Notes under the pieces: model-generated
Database searches by the model: none
Told to the model about the DNA's origin: nothing
What the model saw: the letters and a program-made list of their open reading frames with translations, nothing else
Part shown: in pieces, positions 12,370-22,985 of the stretch
Layout: each line of letters starts with the position of its first letter
How positions within the stretch are numbered: position 1 is the stretch's first letter
Program-made: the position numbers and the translations under genes
From: Blastomyces gilchristii SLH14081
Taxonomy: Eukaryota; Ascomycota; Eurotiomycetes; Onygenales; Ajellomycetaceae
DNA: 64,000 nucleotides
Direction: 5' to 3'
NCBI RefSeq assembly: GCF_000003855.2
Contig: NW_003101676.1
Location: 121,103-185,102 of the forward strand

Positions 12370-12479
12370 GCTATCTTCTCTGTCTTTACTCTCTCTTAAC
12401 ACTCATTAAAATCAATCATGTTATTCTTCTTCAAATATTCTGTGATTCTGTAGACTATTAAGGTGTGTGAGCACTGTCA

Positions 12480-13250
12480 CAGATTAAAGAGAGAGAAGAA
12501 GAAGATATTTAAGTATGAGAAGACAGATTATAAGATACATTATAATACCTTGAAAAGACTCTGTAAGAGAGTAGAATAATAATAATTTTAAGTAACACTT
12601 CTGATAGATTTAGACTGAACTAAGTATAGAAATAATATAAATAACACTGTCTGTGAGAGATTGAAAAAGAAGATAGTAAAGAGTCTTATACAGCAGCAGT
12701 GAGATCAGAAGAAGTTCTGAGAATGATTTGAGACTAAGATAAAGAAAGAGAGAAAGAAGAAGAGTATTACTATAAATAAGCAGTAATAGAAAAAGATTAA
12801 GAAGATATTAGAGTAGAAGATAAAGAAGTTAAAACTGATAAGTTTTTTATTAAAAGATAATGATTTTTAATAATACTTCTGTTCTCTAATTAATTAGCAG
12901 AAGCTAACAGAGAAGAAGAGAATTAAGATCTTGTTCAGATCTTAAATACACTTCATAATTCAGAATATTGAGAAGACAGCTCTGCTCTCTGAGCATATCA
13001 ATCTGCTTACTACTGAGATGAAACCTGAGACAGCAGATCAGAAAATGCAGGATTTTAAGACATAGATTGATCTGACTGAGAGAGAGCAGTGAGAACTCTT
13101 CTCTGAGAAGACAGCAGAGAGAGATTTTAAGATAATTATCATTTCAGATAAGAAGAAGAAGAAGAAGAATAAGAATAAGAAGTGAATTGTAAAGAATGAT
13201 AAGAAGAATAAGAAAGAGAAGAAAGATAATAAGTAGAAAAAGTTTTTTTC
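12480..13250 (+). pseudogene. Lys/Glu-rich coding-like block, hAT copy B
   Basis: Plus-strand reading shows KYEKTDYKIHYNTLKRL near 12510-12570 and, near 12990-13240, a helical charged segment with LLTTEMKPETADQKMQDFK followed by a long Lys/Asn-rich tail. The same peptides are readable on the minus strand of copy A. Stops are frequent. It lies upstream of the transposase relic in the same direction. It could be a second ORF or a 5' exon of the transposase. I do not recognise the family. Confidence 0.4.
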
Positions 13251-13511
13251 TTTTTATATTAATTAGTTATAAGTTTATAACTATTAGTTAATAATTGAAA
13301 TTAATTTTAAGTTTTCAAAAATTATTGTATAAGTTGTAATCAATTGTCAATATCAGAAATAATATATATATATATATTCAACTATCATATCATCATAATG
13401 TATAAGTATCAACATTTTTTCAACATTAATATTCATAATATTAATATATTTTTAATGATATTATCTGATAATACAATTTGATAATACTCTCTTTCATAAT
13501 ATTAATATATT

Positions 13512-14043
13512 TGTCACGCTCCCGGCCGCGCCAAGGCCCTGTTGCGGTTTCACACGGCTCATCACTTTCATGCGGATGATTTCATCTCATCTGAACCAGT
13601 TTCTAACCACTCTATGACATCATTTGAATATATTATAGAAAGATTCAATTGATGAATATAAGAACCCTGCTTTTATACAAGATCAGCAGATTACTCTTTC
13701 TTGATAGTAAGATACTGCTGAGGTATTACTCTGACTATTCTCACTTATGAAATAAGAGAAGAGTATTCACTCATTGTCTATATAGAATAGCTAGATGCTG
13801 ACTTCTTATTAAAGAAGTCAGTGATTTGTTTTTCTTCTATAGAAATATATACAAGAGTTACTATGTTTCTTATACAATCATCTTAGTATACTAAGTATTA
13901 TATCTGTGATATTCTTATAATAACTCTGTAGTTCATGAGCTTGCTATTTAAGTAAGATAGTTAAGCTTACTTATATAACTTCTTAATAACTACTTCTATA
14001 TAACACTGCTGACTAGTCACTGCTTCAGTTCTATTATATTATA
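13512..14043 (+). repeat. Gypsy-C 5' LTR (532 bp)
   Basis: Begins TGTCACGCTCCCGG and ends in a decayed ATTATA (partner ATTACA). Direct repeat of 39427-39958. Its first 90 bases are strikingly rich in CpG and CpC, whereas the matching part of the 3' LTR has lost almost all of them. A 9-base segment AGTGATTTG in the LTR is complementary to the putative PBS just after it. Confidence 0.93.
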
Positions 14044-14060
14044 ATTCAAATCACTTAATC
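14044..14060 (+). promoter_or_regulatory. Putative primer-binding site of Gypsy-C
   Basis: CAAATCACT begins about 4 bases after the LTR end and is the exact reverse complement of AGTGATTTG inside the 5' LTR. There is no TGG-type tRNA PBS here. This suggests self-priming, but 9 bases in AT-rich DNA is only moderate evidence. Confidence 0.4.
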
Positions 14061-14149
14061 TGATTATAAGTTTGAATCAGTCAAGCTCTAACAGACTGAT
14101 ATAATCTTATACACTTATACTGAGATCAATCTGATCTCACTCTTTAAGA

Positions 14150-14551
14150 GAAACTCTACATCATTCTCTAGAGTATATACATCTCTATCTTAGCAGAAAT
14201 CTGAGATTTCTGAATCTGCTGTATACTTTGATATGAGTTCTTTAATTATTCTGTTACTGTCACAGTCTCTACACATCTACATCTATTATGAAGATAGAGA
14301 GATTAAGATTAGAAATTCTCTGAGATATAAAAAAAATATATTATCTGAATTTCACAGCTTTATCTGTATTCTTGAACAGAAATTCTGCCTTAATCTGAGT
14401 CAGTATAATACTTATAAGATATAAGTAATATATACTATTAATCTTCTTAAAGACATCTCTGTATCTACTTAAGTTATTAAGAAGAGAGAGCTTAAGTATA
14501 CTGATACTATAATAACTTAGAAAGAATTCAAGAACTTTCTACTGAATCAGA
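14150..14551 (+). pseudogene. Gypsy-C gag, N-terminal part
   Basis: Plus-strand translation resembles the retrotransposon Gag core: a segment FICILEQKFCLNLSQY near 14360-14410 (family pattern FL.QC.L.F...P..Y), then VIYTINLLKD (family V.Y...LL.G..). It breaks off at the Gypsy-A1 insertion (TSD TTAAA, 14552-14556) and resumes at 25932. Stops are present. Gag would form the virus-like particle. Confidence 0.65.
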
Positions 14552-14556
14552 TTAAA

Positions 14557-14865
14557 TGTGGCGGGCTGCGCCCGATCAATCATATAGACTATTCTGTTAC
14601 ACTTCATAGATTCTTCCATTTCACTATTGAACATGTACACCCCGATTCTCAGCCATTCTCAATCACCGATCCTCAGCCGCCATGAATGCATATAGATTCT
14701 TCCGCCCCGGAGCTCCACTGTGTACATCATTACATACATGTATAGATATTCACTCTGATTGTTAATTTCTACACTTTCTCTTTCTTTTTCTTCTTTAATG
14801 TTTTTCTCTTTGTTATATAAGACCTATCAATATTATACTGATCTATTCAGTGTAGGCCTCTTATA
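14557..14865 (+). repeat. Gypsy-A1 5' LTR (309 bp)
   Basis: Begins TGTGGCGGGCTGCGCCC and ends CCTCTTATA. It belongs to the LTR subfamily that carries GCCCCGGAGCTCC, shared with the LTRs at 17338, 22672 and 25618. The segment AATGTTTTTCT at 14797-14807 is complementary to the PBS. Confidence 0.93.
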
Positions 14866-14867
14866 CT

Positions 14868-14878
14868 AGAAAAACATT
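14868..14878 (+). promoter_or_regulatory. Putative self-priming PBS of Gypsy-A1
   Basis: AGAAAAACATT, two bases after the 5' LTR, is the exact reverse complement of 14797-14807 in that LTR. In Tf1/sushi-type elements the first 11 bases of the transcript anneal to the PBS. The same geometry with different bases recurs in A2 and A3. Confidence 0.65.
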
Positions 14879-15182
14879 CATCATCTTCTTATTAGAAAAT
14901 GATTATTCACACATTGTCTTCTTATCAGAAACAATTATTCATCAAGAGATATTCAAATGTGTAACAATGTGTAAGAAATAGAGAAACAGTCAAACAGTTA
15001 AGTGAACACTGAGTTCTCAGATAGAAGTGTGCTTATCAGTCACTCTGACTCTGTAATAAGATTCTATAAAGAGAATATCAGTGAAAGACTCAAGAGTTCT
15101 GACACTCAGACATATGAGATATTCATATGATTACACTTCTTCAGATTTCACAGATATCACACATCTGATAAATAATATAACC

Positions 15183-16390
15183 ATGTCTAATAATAATATG
15201 AAAGAACCTCTGAACATAAGTATAGATACAGTGTCACAGTGACTCTGAGCAATGTTAAAACTATAATAATAATAAATAGCTGATATGCATGCAACTCAAC
15301 AATGTCAATACAAAGAGATTTAACAATTAACTCATGTGATTTCAACATCTACAGAATTAAATACAAAAGCACTGAAAGAACACTTAGATGCTCTTATATA
15401 TTTCAATGCTTCTGATCTTACTCTCTACTTATCATGAAGGATGAAAATGCTTGTAAAACTGAGTGTAGATGAAGATATCATTGATTTATTAATCAATCAA
15501 GATTGATATATCAATAGATGATTGAAAGATCATGTGAAACAGAAGTTTCATTCATGAATAAAAGCATGTAAATCAGCATTGCAAACATCTGATAACATCA
15601 TGAAATATCTTGATGTTCTGTTTTAAGACACTGCTATATAATAGAAAGTATTAGATTTATTACAGAGTATCTGACAGAGAAACACATCTCTTACAACATT
15701 TATTCCTGACTTTAATATTAAGATTCTAGAAGCAGATGATCAATCTTGAGAGAATTAAATGAAGATTAGCATACTTAAGAAGATATTAACTTTTGAACTC
15801 TTACAGACTCTTGTAAGTGTAGACAAAGATCAGACTTATAAAGACTTCTGCACACAGCTTCAGACAATGAATGATCATCTTATCAAGCTCAAGAGTATAC
15901 AGAACAGTGATAGAAGACATTATATTTCAGCAACTCATTCACCTGTGCTGAGAAATAACAATAATACAGATATCATGAATTGAGTAGACTCAAATATCTA
16001 CACATAAGCAAGAGTCTTCACTGTCTGAACAGGCTTTCAAATCTCTGAGATCACTTCTGAAGAAGTTGCTGATCAACATCAATATAGAGTATGCATCAAC
16101 TGTAACTGATTAGAATACATTACTTTCAACTACTGATTGATCTATGTGTCTTCACACTCAAGAGAAAGATCAGTATCTTCTCAATCAAGAGAAAGATCAG
16201 TGTCTTCTCATTCAAAAGATAAATCAGTGCCTGTCTGTGTCAATCACATTGCAGTGAAAGAAGATTCAGAAGATAACTATAAGAATACTCTGATAAAATA
16301 GAAAAAAGATTAGCTTCTATTCAAATTTGTAAACAGAAGCTTGAAGAGGTCAGATGATAATAATTTAAAGAGAAAATAACAATGAATGCA
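15183..16390 (+). pseudogene. Gypsy-A1 gag
   Basis: Starts at ATG 15183 (MSNNNMKEPL). A Gln/Leu-rich N-terminal half is followed by a longer open stretch at 15759-15983 (peptides ILKKILTFELLQTL and HYISATHSPVLRNNN). A Cys-containing knuckle-like segment CINCN follows near 16093, where a downstream His has become Tyr. A Ser/Arg-rich stretch with the short repeat SREKSVSS follows near 16160-16230. The 11-mer TCAATCACATT at 16240-16250 is the unoccupied equivalent of the SINE target in Gypsy-A3. Several stops. Gag would be the structural protein of the particle. Confidence 0.75.
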
Positions 16391-17332
16391 ATTCTTGTAT
16401 CTACTGTGATTGATAATATGTATAATATGAAAGCTATGATAGACAGCAGTCTATGTTACTATGTAATGATAAAATCTTCAGTCATAAGATATTATAACCT
16501 TCAGTGTATCTTCTTATCAAGACTCTGACTTCTCACAGAATTTGATAATTTAAAAGACATTTGTACTCATTACATGATGAAGCTGATCATAGATGTGAGA
16601 GAACATCAATGTGAAGATATCTATGTATATGAAGTTAATAATCTTGATTACAATCTTATGTTAGAACTTGTCTGACTATCTAAATAAGATATCTGATTAA
16701 ACACTTAAAACAGAAGCTTGATATTCCCTAATAATAATAGAGTTCATAAGAATGATATTCACAAGACTATGAATCTGACACAGATCTCTGTTAATGCCTA
16801 TGAAACACTGAGAAAAAGAAGTCACTGAAAGAAACATCAACAGCAGAATCATATATCAATTTATTCTGTCAGTCTGACTAATATTAAAAAAACTCTAGAA
16901 AAGTTATTCTGTGTTATAATAACAGATTCTTATACAAAACTCTCTTAATAATATTAGAAATATCTAGATGTCTTCTGATAAGATAATAATACTACAAATC
17001 TATCTCTCTTACAAGATTCAGAAGTGAATTATAGTATCAAGTTGAAAAAGAAGAACAGTAAGAATTCTGAATCATCATAAGACTCTCTTTATAATATATC
17101 TTAAGATGAACTTCTTCTTCTCTGAAAGACACTCAATAATCTGTTAGATAAGAAATTCATACATATTAACAACTCTTTCACTGCAGCTTCTATTCTCTTT
17201 ACAAAGAAGTCAGATGAAGAACTCTGATTCTGTGTGAATTACTGAGATCTGAACAGATTGATAAAGAAAGATTGATATTTCTTATCTCTCATCAATGAAA
17301 TCCTAGCATAGATCAGACAAGCTCAATAATTT
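16391..17332 (+). pseudogene. Gypsy-A1 protease and RT N-terminus
   Basis: An aspartic protease motif is readable as MIDSSLCYYVMI near 16435 (family DSG; Gly is now Ser). The RT entry region follows: LNNLLDKKFIHINNS near 17135, AASILFTKKSDEE, and FCVNYWDLNRLIKK near 17230 (family LCVDYRGLN, Asp now Asn). It ends at the Gypsy-A2 insertion, TSD ATAAA at 17333-17337, and resumes at 22986. Stops are mostly TGA or TAA at Trp positions. Confidence 0.82.
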
Positions 17333-17337
17333 ATAAA

Positions 17338-17646
17338 TATAAGAGGCCTACGCTGAATAGATCAGTATAATATTGATAAGTCTTATATAACAAAGATAAA
17401 AACATTAGAGAAGAAAAGAAAGAGAAAGTGCGAGAATCAGTGATTGAGGTGAATATTTATACACGTATGTGATGATGTACATGATGGAGCTTCGGGGCGG
17501 AAGAATATACACGCGTTCATAGTGGCTGAGGATCAGTGATCAAGAATGACTGAGAATCAGAGTGTACATATTCAAGAATGAAGTGATTGAAATCTGTGAA
17601 GTGTAATGAAATAGTCTATATAATTGATCAGGTGCAGCCCGCCACA
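17338..17646 (-). repeat. Gypsy-A2 3' LTR (309 bp)
   Basis: The plus strand reads TATAAGAGGCCTACGC at the left and GCAGCCCGCCACA at the right. Pairs with 22672-22980. Segment 17396-17406 matches the reverse complement of the A2 PBS exactly. Confidence 0.93.
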
Positions 17647-17649
17647 TTA

Positions 17650-20600
17650 GTCCTCTCTTTCAGAAGCAGTTCTCATCAGTCAAGAGCCACTGTTTCAGAT
17701 AACATGAAGCTTGAAGTTCAGATTGATTGATTGTAACTGACTTATTTCACAAGATATTACTGACTGTGATCACAGAGTCTCTCATTGAGAATATTCTCAA
17801 TCTCTCACTCAAGCTTATTATCTTCTTCTATAATGTCTGATGACTGTCAGTCAGAAGTTAGTTAAGAAGAGAACAGATCAGTGACAGTGCAGTGAAGCAA
17901 GCTTGTGTGAAATATATCATGAATCTCTGATAATGTGTTAAGACAGTAGTTGTGACTATCTAGAACTTCTATCACTTTATACTTAATATGATGATAATCT
18001 AGCATACAAGATGAACATGTGATTCATATATTCTTAAGATTCAATTATACCAGATCTTCTATCTTATATTGTTTAATAGAGCCTCAGTGAACATTAATTT
18101 GATTCTCTTAATCTTGTTTTACAGTTGTCATGAAGACCTCTGCTCAATCACAGACATCTCAGCACTTTATTACTATATTATCAGTAATCTGAATCAGACT
18201 GCAGAGGTTCAGTATGAACTGTGTAATCTCTAGAAGATTTAACACTTTTATGTGATATCTGTGTGTAAGAAAGAACAGACTTATATCTGTTAAAATGATA
18301 TCTTGACTGTTAATAACAATCTCTGTGTGTAGAAGAAGATCATGTCAATTGTCTTATAAGTGATTACAGAACTTACAGAGATAATTCTTCACAGTCTGAA
18401 TTATTCATTCTGATGCATTATCAGTCTTAGAATGATAGATAGTTGATAGACAGTGTATAATCTTGAGAACTTGACAGATTCTTATTCAGAGAGTACTTAC
18501 AAATTAACAGCTCTGATCTGATACTATAGATCTCAGTAATTTATACATTCAATAGAACAGACTCTATAGAAAAGCTTCAGCAACTTGTTCAGTATTCATC
18601 TTATTACAAGATTTCAATATTATATCTTTACTCAGTTAATTCACAATGATCAGAATGTTTCTATAATTCTTACTCTCAGATAAATTAACAGTAAAGTCAA
18701 TTACTATATCTTATCAGATTCTATCAGAGATATTAAGTGATTTTAATAGATCTTTTCTACAGTTCTTTCATAAGATAACAGAAGAACAGTAATTACAGTT
18801 TCAGATAAAGTATCTGATACTGTTTAATATCTCAGATCAGTAGAACTCTCAGAAGATTATTCTATACAGTTGTTTACAGCCTGAATAACTGATTATATAT
18901 GAATTATACATCTCTTGCATTATCTGAGTGTATAAGAATTCAGAGTGAGAGACTCAGTATTATTCACAGAATTGTAGAGTATTATTATCATTGATTGAAT
19001 ATTCTGAGATATCAGTTCTTATATATAGTTCTGAAGAAAATCAGAGTGCTTCTTAATATACTGCTTCAGTGAGAGTCTGAAGAAATTCATTTATCTAGAC
19101 TACTGTATATCACAGTTTATTCAGTGTGAAAGAAGTGAAGATATCAATGACAGTTCTAACTGAAGAAGCATGTATAGTATCATGAACTGTTTTATCTTGA
19201 TTAACTAGTATCTTTGAGTTCAAGAGCCAGTGCTCTTAGTTTATTCAGTAAGTATCTATTATATCAGATAATATATCTTACTCTCATTATAAGAGAGTAT
19301 TTATTATCAAGTTCTGGCTATCAGAATAGTAGTGTATTGTAAAATGAAAGCAGCTTAAGAACTCAGATTATCACATCTATTATTCAGTGAGTTTACAGAT
19401 AGTTGTAAAGTATTTAAGATTCTTATAATCTATGACTATTTTAAATTCAGAGACACTTCAGAGTTCAGAGTCTCATTCTTCTAAATAGTATATAATTGTG
19501 AGAAGTTTCTTATCATAGATCTTATAATTGCATTCAGCAGAACTCAGTTTCTTAAATATAAAGACATATAATTGTAGAATATCTTCATTATTATATTATA
19601 ATATCACTTCTTCTATTACATAGTCAGAGAAATCGGCTTCAATAACTATCTTATAATCAGAATCAAATATTATCAGTAGAGAAGTATTAATAAATATCTT
19701 CTTCATCTATATAAATGCAGCTTCAGTATTCACTAATTATTGAAATACTGAGTCTTTCTTAGTGAGATCTGTAAGTGATCTCATGATATCTGAGAAGTTT
19801 TATATAAATCACTGATAGAAGTTAGTAAATCTGATAAAGCTTTATATATCTTTCACAGTATATGAAGCTTCTCATTCAAGAATAACAGAGACTTTCTCAG
19901 AATTCATTCAAATTCTCTTATCAGCTTCTATAATAAAACTCAGATACTTAATACTCTTGACTTTAAAATCACACTTATTAATATCTATCAGTAGTTCTAC
20001 TTCTCATAGTCATTGTAATATCTTTTATACATACTCTTAATATTCTTTTCTGAATTCATCAGTGAAGATGAGAATATTATCTAGATAAGTAGATACAAAC
20101 TTATTAAGAAAATCTTGAAACACTCAGTTAATATACTTCTGAAATATACTGAGAGTGTTAGCTAGTTCAAAGAGTGTGACTATTCATTTAAAGAGGTTAT
20201 AATATGTTCAGAATGCTGTAAGTCATTCATCTTCTTCAGTGATACAAATCTTATGAAATATGATAATAATATCTAGTTTTATAAATCATTGAGCTCATCT
20301 GATTCATGCTAGAGTTTCATTGATAAGAGATAAGAGATATCAATCTTTCTTTATCAATCTGTTCAGATCTCAGTAGTTCACACAGATTTGAAGTTCTTCA
20401 TCTGATTTCTTTACAAAGAGAATAGAGGCTGCAGCAGAAGAGTTACTAATATATATGAATTCTTTATTCAACAGATTATTAAGTGTCTTTTAAAGAAGAA
20501 GAAGTTCATCTCAGAACATGTTATAAAGAGAGTCTCATGACAGTTCAGAGTTCTTATTATTCTTTTTCTTTAACTTGATACTGTGATTCACTCTAAGACC

Positions 20601-22400
20601 TTGTAAGAGAAGTATATTTATAATATTATCTTATTAGAAGATATCTAGATATTTATGATATTATTAAAAGAGTTTTGTACAAGAATCTGTTATTATAACA
20701 CAGAATAATTTTTCTAGAGTCTTTTTAATATCAGTCAGACTGATAGAATAGATTAATACATGATTCTGCTATCAGCAATTCTTTCAGTGACTTCTTTTTC
20801 TGAGCATTTCATAGATATTGACAGAGATCTGTGTCAGATCAATAGTCTTGTGAATATCATCTTCATGAATTCTATCATTGTTAGAGAATATCAAGCTTCT
20901 GTTTTAAGTATTTAATAAGATATCTTATTCAGATAGTCAGACAAGTTCTAATATAAGATTGTAATCAAGATTATCAACTTTACATATATAGACATCTTCA
21001 TATTAATGTTCTCTCACATCTATGATCAGCTTCATCATGTAATAGATATAAATGTCTTTTAAATCATCAAATTCTGCACGGAGTCAAGGTTTTGATAAAG
21101 AAATATACTGAAGATTATGATATCTTACAACTGAAGATTTTATTATTATATAGTAACATAGATCACTGTTTATCATGGCTTTCATATTATACATGTTATC
21201 AATCACAGTAGATACAAGAATCACATTCATTATCATCTTCTCTTTAAATTATTATTATCTGACCTCTTCAAGCTTCTGTTCTCAAATTTGAATAGAAGCT
21301 AATCTTTTCTCTGTTTCACTGAGACATTCTCATAGTTATCTTCTGAATCTTTCTCTAATGTAATGTGATTGACATGAACAGATGCTGATTCATTCTTCAA
21401 ACAAGAAGATACTAATCTTTCTCTCAAGTATGAAGACACATAGATTAATTAGTGGTTGAAAGCAATGTGTTCTGATCAGTTACAGTTAATACATACTTCA
21501 TATTGATGTTAATCAGTGACTTCTTCAGAAGTGATCCCAGGGACTTGAAAGCCTGTTCAGATAGTGAAGACTCTTGCTTATATATAGATATTCAAGTCTA
21601 CTCAATTCATAGCATCTGCATTATTGTTATTTCTCAGTGCAGGTGTATGAGTCACTGAGATGTAACATCTTCTATCACTGTTCTGTATATTTCTGAGCTT
21701 GATAAGACAGTCATTCATTGTTCAGAGCTGTGTGCAGAAGTCTTTATAAGTCTGATCTTCATCTGCACTTATAAGAATCTGTAAGAGTTCAAAAGTTAAT
21801 GTCTTCTTAAGCATGTTAATCTTCATTCAATTCTCTCAAGATTAATCACCTGCTTCTAGAATCTTGGTGTTGAAGTCAGAGATGAATGTTGTAAGAGAAG
21901 TGTTTCTTTGTCAGATGCTCTGTAATCAATTTAATACTTTCTATTGTATGACAGTGTCTTGAAACAGAATATCAAGATGTTTCATGATATTATCAGGCAT
22001 TTACAACACTGATTCACATACTTTCATTCATGAATGAAACTTCTGTTGCATGCAATCTTTCAATTATTCATTGATATATCAATCTTGATTGATTAATGAA
22101 CTGATGACATCTTCATCTACACTCAGTTTTGTGAGCATTTTCATTCTTCATGATGAGTAGAGAGTGAGATTGAAGACATTGAAATATACAGAAGCACTCA
22201 AGCATTCTTTCAGTGCTTTTATATTCAGTTCTGTAGATGTTGAAATCACATGAGTTAATTGTTGAATCTCTTTGTATTGAAGTTGTTGAGTCACATGCAT
22301 GTCTGCTATCTGTTGCTGTTATAATTTCAACATTGCTCAGAGTCACTGTGACATCATATCTATGCTCACATTTAAGAGTTTCATATTATTGTTAGACATG
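17650..22400 (-). pseudogene. Gypsy-A2 gag-pol
   Basis: Minus-strand polyprotein remnant. The gag start is ATG at 22400-22398 (MSN, as in A1). Approximate order by alignment with A1 and A3: gag 22400-21250, protease around 21180, RT 20460-19800, RNase H 19750-19300, integrase 18900-17960, chromodomain 17820-17680. The RT active site reads YLDN near 20080, so the second catalytic Asp is Asn. The integrase-to-chromodomain junction keeps the EVLDSHNY-type block near 17940. Many stops. The gag position equivalent to the SINE target (21362-21372) is empty. Confidence 0.85.
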
Positions 22401-22658
22401 GTTATATTAATTATTGAATATATGATATCTGTGAAATCTGAAGAAATGTAATCATATTCTCATATATCTGAGTATCAGAACTCTCAGATTTTTTACTGAT
22501 ATTCTCTTATAAGATCTTTATTGCAGAGTCAGAATAACTGATGAGCAAGCTTCTATCTGAGAACTCAGTGTTCACTTAACTGTGTTTTCTCTTTCTTACA
22601 TGTTATTATGTGTTTAGATATCTCTCAATGAATAATCATTTCTAATGAGAAGATGATG

Positions 22659-22669
22659 AATGTTTTTAT
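22659..22669 (-). promoter_or_regulatory. Putative self-priming PBS of Gypsy-A2
   Basis: The plus strand reads AATGTTTTTAT two bases inside the 5' LTR. The same 11 bases in LTR sense are present in the 3' LTR (17396-17406, reverse strand). The third base from the end differs from A1 in both partners, consistent with co-copying. Confidence 0.62.
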
Positions 22670-22671
22670 AG

Positions 22672-22980
22672 TGTAAGAGGCCTACACTGAATAGATCAGT
22701 ATAATATTGATAGATCTTATATAACAAAGATAAAAATGTTAGAGAAGGAAAGAAAGAGAAAGTGCAAGAATCAGTGATCAAGATGAATATTTATACACAT
22801 ATGTGGTGATGTATGCAGTGGAGCTTCGGGGTGGAAGAATATACACGCGTTTGTAGCGGCCGAGGATCAGTGATCAAGAATGGCTGAGAATCAGAGCATA
22901 CATGTTCAAGAATGAAGTGATTGAAATCTGTGAAGTGTAATGAAATAGTCTATATGATTGATCGGGCGCAGCCCGCCACA
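22672..22980 (-). repeat. Gypsy-A2 5' LTR (309 bp)
   Basis: The plus strand reads TGTAAGAGGCCTACAC at the left and GCGCAGCCCGCCACA at the right, ending directly at TSD ATAAA. Retains several CpG sites. Confidence 0.93.
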
Positions 22981-22985
22981 ATAAA

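Larger units (their letters stand above)
17338..22980 (-). mobile_element. Gypsy-A2 chromovirus nested in Gypsy-A1
   Basis: Same family as A1 in reverse orientation: 5643 bp with 309-bp LTRs at 17338-17646 (3') and 22672-22980 (5'), flanked by the TSD ATAAA (17333-17337 and 22981-22985). Uninterrupted internally, it is the youngest and innermost layer of the stack, yet just as decayed as its hosts. The decay process therefore acted after the stack was built, or continuously. Confidence 0.94.

Noticed and set aside
12267..12461. His/Tyr-rich small protein
   Set aside because: Translation of an ATT/ATC trinucleotide array that belongs to the hAT transposon and is mirrored in the other copy.
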